Of a stretch of DNA of 64,000 bases, positions 10,058-18,176 are shown one piece after another (the stretch's first letter is position 1; each line of letters opens with the position of its first letter). Under the pieces are notes generated by a model that was not told where the DNA came from, did no database searches, and worked only from the letters and a program-made list of their open reading frames with translations. Both the position numbers and the translations under genes were made by a program. The stretch covers positions 1 through 64,000 of the forward strand of contig NZ_CP029064.1 in NCBI RefSeq assembly GCF_003076275.1. The letters are read 5' to 3'. This DNA comes from Microbulbifer sp. A4B17 (GTDB lineage: Bacteria; Pseudomonadota; Gammaproteobacteria; Pseudomonadales; Cellvibrionaceae).

Positions 10058-11233
10058 TTAGCCCAGATGGACGAAATGCGCCTTTAAGTAATTGGTCTCT
10101 GGGATAGCCGGGTGTACAGGGTGGTCTGCCCCCTGGCCACCGCTGGCCAGAATTGATGCCGGACGCCCCAATCGGTGCGCCGCACCGCGCACGCAGTCGA
10201 TAAGCTCATCGGATTGTAGATGCATAGAGCAGGAAGCACTTACTAACAGCCCACCCCTCGCCAACAAACGCATTGCGAGTTCATTGATATGGCGATAGGC
10301 CGCCAAGCCAGCTTTGTGATCTTTCCTTCGCTTAATAAAAGCGGGAGGGTCTAGCACGATCGCATCAAACTTTTCCCCCTCTGCAACCATGCTCTTAAGG
10401 ACATCCAGTGCTTTACCCTGGAAGGTTTTGAGCTTGTTGGCGAAATCATTGTGATCCGCATTGAGGGAACACCAATCCAAGGCCTGTTGGGAGGCATCTA
10501 CGCACACTACTTCGGTGGCTCCACTGGCAAGTGCTTGTATGCCCCAACCACCTGCGTAAGAAAACAGATCTAACACCCTTTTGCCGTTGACCCAGCGATT
10601 TAAGAGCCTGCGGTTTTCCCGGTGATCGTAAAACCACCCGGTTTTTTGTCCCTGGTGTACTGGGGCCAAAAGTGGAACGCCGTTCTCTTCGAACGGGACC
10701 ATCTCGGGTACATCTCCAAAGGCCACGGTGTGTACCAGCGGCATATCTTCAATTGCGCGCCCCTGATGATCATTGCGCAGCAGGATGCCTTTGGGGTTAA
10801 CCATCTCCACCAACTTATCCACAATCGTTTGTTGGTAGCGCTCCATTCCCCAATTACTGACCTGGACTACTAAATAATCCCCAAACCTATCCACTACCAA
10901 GCCCGGAAGCCAGTCAGAGTCACCGTATACCATCCGGTAGCTGGGGTGAGAAAAGTACCGTTGGCGTTGCTCAAAAGCAGTTTGTATGCGCTCACAAACA
11001 GTATCTGTGGAAAAGCCAGAATTGCGACTGACTATTCGTCCACAAATAAGTTGGCTCGGATTTACAAAGGCTGTGCCGAGCAGTTTGCCCTGGCTATCGT
11101 GAACTTGGCACTGACTACCCGCATCAATTCCTTTTAATGGAGAGCGCTTAGTGTCCACCTCATTGCTGTAAATCCATAGGTGGCCACGCTTGAGTCGGCG
11201 CTCTGCGCCTCGATTCAATATTAACTCCACCAA
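10058..11233 (-). CDS. rlmI: Class I SAM-dependent rRNA methyltransferase, RlmI type
   Basis: RlmI methylates C5 of a cytosine in 23S rRNA (C1962 in E. coli). The 391-residue protein starts with a PUA RNA-binding domain (LKRGHLWIYSNEV near residue 15), followed by an EEHUD-like region. The Rossmann methyltransferase domain has VLDLFSYAGGWGIQAL near 220 (SAM motif I), CVDASQQALDW, and the catalytic-loop motif IVLDPPAFIKRRKDHKAGLAAY near 295. The start is TTG (11233) or GTG (11230); GGAGA lies 8 nt upstream of the TTG. The gene is monocistronic. Other SAM enzymes with a PUA domain (RlmK, RlmL parts) are less likely given length and motifs. Confidence 0.9.
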   Translation of the reverse strand: MVELILNRGAERRLKRGHLWIYSNEVDTKRSPLKGIDAGSQCQVHDSQGKLLGTAFVNPSQLICGRIVSRNSGFSTDTVCERIQTAFEQRQRYFSHPSYRMVYGDSDWLPGLVVDRFGDYLVVQVSNWGMERYQQTIVDKLVEMVNPKGILLRNDHQGRAIEDMPLVHTVAFGDVPEMVPFEENGVPLLAPVHQGQKTGWFYDHRENRRLLNRWVNGKRVLDLFSYAGGWGIQALASGATEVVCVDASQQALDWCSLNADHNDFANKLKTFQGKALDVLKSMVAEGEKFDAIVLDPPAFIKRRKDHKAGLAAYRHINELAMRLLARGGLLVSASCSMHLQSDELIDCVRGAAHRLGRPASILASGGQGADHPVHPAIPETNYLKAHFVHLG

Positions 11234-11502
11234 AAGGGGATCTCCGTTGATGTGTACAAATTAGGGGGCAATTGTGCGGACAGCTAAGTGAAGGTCAAGC
11301 CTGCAAGCTGATGTATGGCTCGTTCGGAGCTTTAAGAACCAATAGTCACCCAAGGGTACTCATATCCGCCAAAGTTTATACGTCAGTACCGGAGAAAATG
11401 ACTATCAATTTGGGGTAACAGGGTGTCTAAGCTGGCTATAACTGGCAGAATCTGGCGCCTGGAAGTCATCCTTATCCCCAGCCGTTGTGGAAAACTGCCG
11501 AG

Positions 11503-12498
11503 ATGAATGAGCACCAACAAACACAAAATGGAGCTAGGAAAGTCGCCATGGTGGTCTGCCCGGGTGCAACTAGCCTGGATATCACAGGTCCCCTAGAGGT
11601 TTTTGCCTTGGCAAATGACCAGTTGCGCAAACAAGGGCGTTCCAACCAGGATTTCTATGATATTCAGTTGGTGGGACTTGAGTCTGGTCCGGTTACGACT
11701 TCGACAGGGGTTAAGGTTTTTATAGACCTCCCGTTTCATGAAGTTGAGGGGATTCATACCCTGTTAGTGAGCGGCATGCCACCGGACTCCTGTCAGCGCG
11801 CTTGTGCCAATAGTTCTGTTCTGGAGTGGCTGGCTGAGCAGCAGAAAAAAGTTGTTCGTATTGGTTCAATCTGTAGTGGGGCCTTGATGCTCGCCAACGC
11901 AGGCATTCTCAATGGACGTCGTGCTACGACGCATTGGGCCGATGTTCCTGAGTTGCAGGGATTCCCCCAGATAGAAGTGGATCCGGATGCCATTTTTGTC
12001 CGCGACGGTAATGTTTATACGTCGGCCGGAATTACTGCTGGAATTGATTTGGCACTATCGATGATCGAGGAGGATCATGGGAGAGGCTTGGCACTCAACC
12101 TGGCTCGAATTCTTGTTCTCTACTTAAAGAGAGATGGAGGACAGCAGCAATTTAGTGTGCGCCTGGAAAATCAGATAAACAGCGATCGTTTTGCAACTTT
12201 GATTGAATGGATGTACCAAAACATTAAGCAACCCATAACAGTGGAGAGGCTGGCTCAGGAGGCGGCGATGAGTCCACGTAATTTTGCTCGAAATTTTGTG
12301 CGAGAACTCGGTGTAACGCCGGCTCGTTTTCTTGAGCAAATAAGGGTAGAAAGAGCCTGCCAATTATTTTCAGAACAAAATCAATCACAGGATAAGGTGG
12401 CAAAACTCTGTGGGTTTCAATCCCAAGAGCAATTGAGAAGAGCCTTTAAAAAGCACAAGGGCATTTTGCCGAGTGAATACCGAAAGCGTTTCCACTAA
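11503..12498 (+). CDS. GlxA-family transcriptional regulator (DJ-1/PfpI + AraC)
   Basis: The product couples a DJ-1/PfpI-like sensor domain with an AraC-type DNA-binding domain. Residues about 12-185 are the amidase-like fold: VVCPGATSLDITGPLEVF at the start and the nucleophile-elbow cysteine in GSICSGALMLANAGIL near 130. Residues about 225-331 contain two helix-turn-helix motifs (VERLAQEAAMSPRNFARNF and KVAKLCGFQSQEQLRRAF), ending in the AraC PSEYRKRF. I chose the ATG at 11503; a longer frame from the TTG at 11485 is possible. Related regulators control catabolism of quaternary amines or amino acids, but no such genes adjoin here, so the regulon is unknown. Confidence 0.88.
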   Translation: MNEHQQTQNGARKVAMVVCPGATSLDITGPLEVFALANDQLRKQGRSNQDFYDIQLVGLESGPVTTSTGVKVFIDLPFHEVEGIHTLLVSGMPPDSCQRACANSSVLEWLAEQQKKVVRIGSICSGALMLANAGILNGRRATTHWADVPELQGFPQIEVDPDAIFVRDGNVYTSAGITAGIDLALSMIEEDHGRGLALNLARILVLYLKRDGGQQQFSVRLENQINSDRFATLIEWMYQNIKQPITVERLAQEAAMSPRNFARNFVRELGVTPARFLEQIRVERACQLFSEQNQSQDKVAKLCGFQSQEQLRRAFKKHKGILPSEYRKRFH

Positions 12499-12940
12499 TA
12501 GCCAGTTTAAAAATATGTAGTTCTTTATTACTTGAAGCCAATTATTAATATTTAATTTAGAAAATTTATACTTATCTCAGTGAAAATTAAATGATGCTTA
12601 AATCTCACCGCAATAGCATTTACTAATAATTCTTTACCGAAGATTAATTTTCAACTTTAGAGTATATTTTCAAAGGTATTGGTAAGCCTATGAATACCGT
12701 AATGACGGTAGAGTTCATATGCATTGCTAATGAGATACTTCTTGATTGGAAAAAAATTAAAAATAAATTTCGATATAGTTCTCTGCTGTGAAAACAATAG
12801 AACAGCACAAAATTTTAAACCCACAGCCGACCTTAAATTATGTCGGAAATGGTCGTAAATATGTCTCTAGCGACACAGTCAGTTGTGCCAAGCTTACTTT
12901 TACATCGGGCAAAAGACCTAAGAATTTATGAGGAATTGAC
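12499..12940. other. AT-rich intergenic region with an interrupted palindrome
   Basis: This 442-bp gap between the GlxA-type regulator and the serine hydrolase has no convincing gene. At 12695-12710 TACCGT-aatg-ACGGTA is a perfect inverted repeat, flanked by TATGAA (12689-12694) and TTCATA (12714-12719), which extends the dyad with a 3-nt asymmetry. It may be an operator for the downstream gene. No intrinsic terminator for the upstream gene is obvious. Confidence 0.5.
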
Positions 12941-14215
12941 ATGAGACGTAAGATTGTATTAATGGGTGTCTTTACGTTTCTGTGTAGTTTTGCCTATTTG
13001 TTGTGGCCAGTTTATCAATTCTATGCCTGGTCGCTAAATGCAGTGCCGTTGAGTCCATTGGGATGGCAGGCTCTACCCACAAAGGCGCCGTCTACGCAAG
13101 AACTCTACGATAGCGGATTGCAGCTTGCCGCAGGGCAATCGCTTAAAGCAATTGAAAACCATCGCGAGAAAATCGGTGCCCCGGCAATTTCTGCAGCGGT
13201 ATCTGCTTGTGGTGCGGTAGTTTGGGCCGGGGCCGCCGGCTGGGCTGATTTAGAGAAACAAGTACCTGTTTCTACAGAGACGCGCTTCCGTATTGGTAGC
13301 ACATCTAAGGCTTTAACAGGAACTGCACTGGCGCATTTGGTACAGAGGGGCGTTATTGAACTGGATAAACCTATCTCAAATTATCTGGAACCACTACCAA
13401 ACCCCGATTGGGAGCCAATGACCCCGCGCCAACTGGCTTCCCATATGTCGGGTTTGCCGCATTATAAAAAGAACTCCGATTGGCTGGGGTTGTATCAAAC
13501 TCTGGCACTGGATGTTCACTACGAGGATATGTATCAGGCTCTGGCAATTTTTGATGCTAGTGAATTACTTTTCGAACCGGGTACCGATTTTTATTACAGC
13601 ACTTTGGGCACGGTTCTTCTGGGGGCCGTTTTGGCTGGTGCTGAAGGCAAACCTTACCTGGAAGTAATGCAGGATGAGGTATTTACGCCTAGCGGAATGA
13701 ACAGCACAGAGGTATCGCCGTTAAATGGTGGTATAGAACGCAATATTGCCCGCTTCTATAAAAGCAATGGTTTGTCTGGCAGTGCCCTTCGCCTGCGTGA
13801 ATGGCGTCCAGTAGATTTAAGTCATCGCCTACCAGGGGGAGGCTTTATTTCTACACCCAGTGACTTGGTAAGACTGGGTGCCCAGTTCCTGAACACTGAT
13901 TATTTGTCCCCAGAAGTCCGTGAGATTTTTTGGACGCCACAAAAATTGGCCAGTGGTGAAGTGAATGAACAAAACTATGCCTTGGGTTGGCGGGTGACTG
14001 AAGTAGAAATCCCTGAGGCGGGATTAACGAGAGTGGCTAACCATGGCGGAGTTAGTCGCGGCAGTCAGAGTTGGTTAATGATAATACCGGAGTATCAGCT
14101 TTCTGTTGCTGTGAATATCAATCGAAAAACAACAACGTTTTGGGACTTTGGCCGAGTATCTCTGGAGATAGCGAGCGCCTTTATTCATCAGCAGGATAAA
14201 CTCAATTGCGAATAA
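12941..14215 (+). CDS. Serine hydrolase, class C beta-lactamase/LACTB-like family
   Basis: The 424-residue protein begins with a hydrophobic N-terminal segment (about residues 5-30), either an uncleaved anchor or a signal peptide, so it acts outside the cytoplasm. The SxxK nucleophile motif appears as RIGSTSKALTGTAL near residue 125. The second motif is YYSTLGT near 220, the Y-S-T variant common in LACTB-like proteins rather than Y-A-N. The third is HGGVSRGS near 367, replacing KTG. These define penicillin-binding-protein-like hydrolases, which may be peptidases, esterases or lactamases; substrate cannot be told. An ATG with GAGGAATTGAC upstream supports the start. A strong hairpin terminator follows directly. 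Confidence 0.85.
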   Translation: MRRKIVLMGVFTFLCSFAYLLWPVYQFYAWSLNAVPLSPLGWQALPTKAPSTQELYDSGLQLAAGQSLKAIENHREKIGAPAISAAVSACGAVVWAGAAGWADLEKQVPVSTETRFRIGSTSKALTGTALAHLVQRGVIELDKPISNYLEPLPNPDWEPMTPRQLASHMSGLPHYKKNSDWLGLYQTLALDVHYEDMYQALAIFDASELLFEPGTDFYYSTLGTVLLGAVLAGAEGKPYLEVMQDEVFTPSGMNSTEVSPLNGGIERNIARFYKSNGLSGSALRLREWRPVDLSHRLPGGGFISTPSDLVRLGAQFLNTDYLSPEVREIFWTPQKLASGEVNEQNYALGWRVTEVEIPEAGLTRVANHGGVSRGSQSWLMIIPEYQLSVAVNINRKTTTFWDFGRVSLEIASAFIHQQDKLNCE

Positions 14216-14216
14216 A

Positions 14217-14243
14217 AAAACCGGCCAAAATCTGGCCGGTTTT
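14217..14243. terminator. Bidirectional intrinsic terminator
   Basis: AAAACCGGCCA and TGGCCGGTTTT form a perfect 11-bp stem with a 5-nt loop, with A-tract and T-tract on the two sides. It separates the convergent serine hydrolase and subtilase genes and should stop transcription from both. Confidence 0.9.
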
Positions 14244-14282
14244 AACTCGTTCTTCTTACCACAAATGATCAGAGAGTGAGGC

Positions 14283-17264
14283 CTATTGAGTATTTACTAC
14301 TATTTGGGTCTGCGAAAATACTTTTTCACCGTCTCCGTGATTCAAAATACCCAAGTGACGAGTATTGGGAGCAAGATTTATCCACTCTAGGGAAATCACC
14401 TCATCTTCGCCAATTTGCGCTTGAGTTGGTGCATTCACCATAGTATTCCCACTGTCCCCATTCAAATTAAAGTTGAATAGACTAAAGTCGGTAGGGCCTG
14501 CGGCAGTCGCGTAATCGACAACAACCGCGGCATACTGACCGGGAGAGGGGTTAGCCAGGGAAACTGACTCAGCGGAAGTCGCGCTACCGCTGGTGCCGAC
14601 TTCAGGGTAGTCTGGAGCAGGGCCGTAAACTTCCAGATCCAGGTCATCACTTCCGCTACCGTCACCTACATCCGCATCAAACATAGCTATATGTGCGAGC
14701 TCCGTTCCTTCAGGGACATCAAAGAAAATAACCTGAACATCACCATCATCGATAGTGGTTGAGGTGACTTCACCCTCGGCCAGGCCAGTGACGTCTACCT
14801 GGAAATTACCGTTGTAGCCAAAGCCCACAGTGAGATCGAGGCTTCCATCGGTGCCGCTTGCAGTCAGTTGCTGTGGTGCAGCCATTGGAACAGGGCGTAT
14901 GGCTATGGGACTGCGTACACTAATTTGAGAACCCACTGAACGCCAGGTAAGGTCGCCAAATACCCAGGCGTTCATTTCGGCGGATTCTGTCGCGGTGAAG
15001 GTCACCTCAAATTCAGCACTTTCCCCCTCCCTCAGGCGAAGTATCTTCGGATTGATATCTACCTGTATACCGGGCGGTGCGCTAATAGATGCCCAATACC
15101 AACGCTGGCCGGGAGCGACACTGGTGACTCGGCGCTTGATGGTCTGGCTGCCGATTAAGTCAGCAACTCCCATAGAAGCGAGGTTCAAGTCGCTGGAATC
15201 GATGGAATAACCCAGGGATGTCAAAGCATCGCAGGTTGCACTATCGACCAGCTCGGGCTGGAGTTCAGCGCCGCAAAGAAAAGCCAGGTAATCATTAAAG
15301 CCCGCATCATAGACCAGACCTGGCCTAAAGGCGCTGCGAGGTACTATGGCACCAGCACCGATATCAAACGGTGTCGCATCTGCTAATCCGTAAGATTTAC
15401 GCAGATCGTTGCGGGCAGTGGTCATCAACGCAGACTTGGCCATTGCCGGGCTCCAGTGGGGGTTGGCCTGTTTCAGCAGGGCCATTACACCGGCGACATG
15501 GGGGCTGGCCATAGAGGTTCCACTCAGGGCTCCAAATAGTTCTCCTCCGCTTAGTACCGGAGATATTCCCGCGATAATTCCAACCCCAGGTGCACTGATA
15601 TCCGGCTTGATAATATCCGGAGCTCCGCCATTCTGGCCGCGAGAGGAAAAGTTAGCTACACGGTCTTCTCTGGCGATCAATTGGGAGGGGTCGATAACAC
15701 CGGAAACCCCGCCACTGGCCGCGAGAGTTTCGCCCTCGTAGTAAGAGATCATCATGCCGGGGATACGGGTATCCGGGGCTGACATGGTGATCGGGTTTAT
15801 TCGATCGTCTGCAGTACCGTCGTTGTAGACCACTATGGCCACCGCACCGGCATCAGCGGCATTATTATATTTGTCGGTAAAAGAGCAGCTCCCACGCCTT
15901 ACCAGGGCAATAGCTCCCTCCAAAGCTTCTGCGTTGGTGATCTCGGTGCAGGCTTCCAGTGGTTCACTGAGAACAACACCGGAGGATACTGCTCCGACCT
16001 CCTCAAGGCTTACTGTACCGTTGCCTTCACGGCCTTCATAAATGCCGGAAACTGATTCTGGTGAGGAAACCTGCAGGGCTAAACCGAAACTCTGGTCATC
16101 TTCTGAAGCGCCCACTGCGGTTATCCAGGGTACTCCCGAAGGCGTTCCCATGGTCTCGGGTCCAGGTCCGTTGTTACCGGCAGATGTGGCGACAAAAACT
16201 CCGGCATCGGCGGCAAATAAAAATGCGATGTCATCGGCACCGCTAAAGGTGGTGCTGGCGCCACCTATCGAGAAATTAATGACATCCACACCATCGGCCA
16301 CGGCTTCATCAATGGCCGCCATGGAGTCAGCCGATGAGCAGCCGCTATCGTCGGGATCTGGAGCATCCCAGCAAACCTTATACACTGCAATACGGGCTCG
16401 TGGTGCCATGCCGGTGAGGGTTTTTCCATCAGGAGTAATTACGCCATAGTTACCGGCGGCTGTGGTAGCAGTGTGTGTGCCGTGCCCGTCGGCGTCCCTG
16501 GCTGACAGGAATTCGTAATCTGCCAATTCATTGTTGGCCAGGAAGGCATCGGAAAATGACTTGGCTTTAATCAGCTTATTGTTACAGGTAAATGCGGCAT
16601 CGCTGGGGTTGTGGTCGCTGTTGCCGAATTCGCAGCCCTCGCCTGTAAAGGACTCGGGAATAGAACCGTAGGGAACATGGGGCCCGAGGTTACCCTGCAA
16701 CGGTGTAGCAATGTCGGCGACACTCTGGTGTTCAGGGTGGATTCCCGAGTCGATAATGCCCACCACTATATCCTCACCAGTAATACCCCAGAGCCAGGGG
16801 CTGGGCATATCTGTGATGCCGAGGAAGTCCGCAGTGGAATCGGTATGGGGCTTTAGTAATTCATCTTCCCAAACACCTTTAACATCGGCACGACCGCGCA
16901 GAGCAGCCGCCTCTTTTTCGCTCATTACGGCCGCGAAGCCATTAAAAGCGGTGTCATATTCATGAACTGTGCGTGCGCTGGGAACAGTGGATAGAACTTG
17001 TTCACGACGCGACCTAAGGAAATCGGAGTAGTGACGATAGCTGCTGCTTTGGGGGTCGAGTTTGCCACGGCTGGTCGGTTTGGTGGCTGACAAGCCGGGG
17101 ATGGTACCGCTGTAGGAGGACAGAGGTTCAGCTTCCAGCTGAACGATATAGACTTTTTTTGGTTTTTCCTGACTGGGGGCAAACTTCTCCCCAACTGACT
17201 CGGCAAAACTGCTGCCGGATAGCAGCATGCCCGCCGCCAGGGCAGAAAGAATTTTTCTTTTCAT
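14283..17264 (-). CDS. Secreted subtilisin-like serine protease (S8) with I9, PA and C-terminal domains
   Basis: This is a large exported protease of 993 residues from the ATG at 17264, which gives a clean Sec signal peptide (MKRKILSALAAGMLLSGSSFA); a longer frame to 17303 is unlikely. Order of parts: I9-type propeptide (about 36-140, KVYIVQLEAEPLSSY to HEYDTAFNGFAAVMS), catalytic domain with Asp172 (GIIDSGIHPEH), His261 (DGHGTHTATTAAGN) and Ser584 (LSGTSMASPHVAG), a protease-associated insert about 440-530 (AIALVRRGSCSFTDKYNNA), and a Fn3-like domain followed by an Asp-rich beta domain resembling pre-peptidase C-terminal modules. It probably digests extracellular protein for nutrition. It is preceded by about 300 bp of non-coding DNA and is likely monocistronic. 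Confidence 0.93.
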   Translation of the reverse strand: MKRKILSALAAGMLLSGSSFAESVGEKFAPSQEKPKKVYIVQLEAEPLSSYSGTIPGLSATKPTSRGKLDPQSSSYRHYSDFLRSRREQVLSTVPSARTVHEYDTAFNGFAAVMSEKEAAALRGRADVKGVWEDELLKPHTDSTADFLGITDMPSPWLWGITGEDIVVGIIDSGIHPEHQSVADIATPLQGNLGPHVPYGSIPESFTGEGCEFGNSDHNPSDAAFTCNNKLIKAKSFSDAFLANNELADYEFLSARDADGHGTHTATTAAGNYGVITPDGKTLTGMAPRARIAVYKVCWDAPDPDDSGCSSADSMAAIDEAVADGVDVINFSIGGASTTFSGADDIAFLFAADAGVFVATSAGNNGPGPETMGTPSGVPWITAVGASEDDQSFGLALQVSSPESVSGIYEGREGNGTVSLEEVGAVSSGVVLSEPLEACTEITNAEALEGAIALVRRGSCSFTDKYNNAADAGAVAIVVYNDGTADDRINPITMSAPDTRIPGMMISYYEGETLAASGGVSGVIDPSQLIAREDRVANFSSRGQNGGAPDIIKPDISAPGVGIIAGISPVLSGGELFGALSGTSMASPHVAGVMALLKQANPHWSPAMAKSALMTTARNDLRKSYGLADATPFDIGAGAIVPRSAFRPGLVYDAGFNDYLAFLCGAELQPELVDSATCDALTSLGYSIDSSDLNLASMGVADLIGSQTIKRRVTSVAPGQRWYWASISAPPGIQVDINPKILRLREGESAEFEVTFTATESAEMNAWVFGDLTWRSVGSQISVRSPIAIRPVPMAAPQQLTASGTDGSLDLTVGFGYNGNFQVDVTGLAEGEVTSTTIDDGDVQVIFFDVPEGTELAHIAMFDADVGDGSGSDDLDLEVYGPAPDYPEVGTSGSATSAESVSLANPSPGQYAAVVVDYATAAGPTDFSLFNFNLNGDSGNTMVNAPTQAQIGEDEVISLEWINLAPNTRHLGILNHGDGEKVFSQTQIVVNTQ

Positions 17265-17567
17265 TGGAATATCCCTTTTGTTGTTTTGTGCAGGCGGCAA
17301 CAAAAGGCTTAAAAGAGCTCGTTACTGGGGGCAAACCTCCATTTCCCCCGGCAGAACTACTCAGAGCGCCACTCAAACCCCGCCCATCCATGGCCTGGCA
17401 CGAATCGCCGATACAACAATGGGCTTGCTCACCCGCCAGTTGCTTTTATAGGAATGTGTCGTGCAACTCAATAACTTGGCGTACCGCTAAACGTGTTATG
17501 TCGAATATAGTGCGTCAAGTTTGAAATATGGCGCAAAAATTATTTTTTAAAGAATATTAAAGGGGAT
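17265..17567. other. Intergenic region upstream of the subtilase
   Basis: This 303-bp stretch lies between the gmhB stop and the subtilase start, both on the minus strand. It should contain the subtilase promoter. I see a TTGACG element on the minus strand near 17510 but no well-spaced -10 partner, and no coding or RNA gene that I can support. Confidence 0.45.
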
Positions 17568-18119
17568 CTAATGTGAGAGAAGAAATTTTGAAAAATGCGC
17601 CAAGTTATCAAATACTGAGGTGGCGGCCAGGCGGGGCTCGGGCTGATCAATAAGGTGTTGTAATGTCTGCTCACCTGCACCAGTTTTTACCAGAACAGGT
17701 TTACAACCCTTTTCCAGGGCCAGGTAAAGGTCTGCGAGTTTGTCCCCGACCAGGTAGCAGTCGTGCAGGCTGGTATCGAATTCCGCTTCGATAGCATCCA
17801 GCAGGCCCGCCAGGGGTTTGCGGCAACGGCAGTTATCTTCAGGGCCGTGGGGACAGTAGAAAATCGCGGCGATTTCACCGCCGATATCCTCCACCAGAGT
17901 GCGCATTTTGGAATGCATTTCCTCCAGGTCATCCAGATCAAATTGCCCCAGCGCCAGTCCACTCTGGTTAGTGGCAATTACCAGTTGATGGCCGGCCTGG
18001 CTGAGCGCTGCCAGCGCTTCAATACTGCCGGGCAGAGGATGCCATTCGTCGGCGGATTTGACGAATTTATCCGGGTTTTCGTTGATCACCCCATCGCGGC
18101 CGAGAATGATAATTGCCAT
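17568..18119 (-). CDS. gmhB: GmhB-family heptose bisphosphate phosphatase with altered nucleophile
   Basis: GmhB removes the 7-phosphate of D-glycero-D-manno-heptose 1,7-bisphosphate during ADP-heptose synthesis for LPS core. The 183-residue protein matches the family: VIATNQSGLALGQF (HAD motif II), the zinc-binding loop YCPHGPEDNCRCRKP and YLVGDKLADLYLA (HAD motif IV). HAD motif I, normally LDRDGVIN, reads LGRDGVIN: residue 7 is GGC (Gly) instead of GAC (Asp). That aspartate is the phosphorylated nucleophile, so activity is expected to be lost or greatly changed unless the reading is an error or the lineage uses another residue. It sits after glyS, as in Pseudomonas, with a 57-bp gap. Confidence 0.85.
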   Translation of the reverse strand: MAIIILGRDGVINENPDKFVKSADEWHPLPGSIEALAALSQAGHQLVIATNQSGLALGQFDLDDLEEMHSKMRTLVEDIGGEIAAIFYCPHGPEDNCRCRKPLAGLLDAIEAEFDTSLHDCYLVGDKLADLYLALEKGCKPVLVKTGAGEQTLQHLIDQPEPRLAATSVFDNLAHFSKFLLSH

Positions 18120-18176
18120 ATATTTGTATCTCCCTGTTCTGCGAGGCGGGTGGTAATGCCCCGCCTCAGCAAGTCA

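Noticed and set aside
13590..13620. Y-S-T instead of Y-x-N in the LACTB-like hydrolase as a missing catalytic residue
   Set aside because: The Y-S-T form is common in LACTB-like and related serine hydrolases, so it is a subfamily trait rather than a lost active site.
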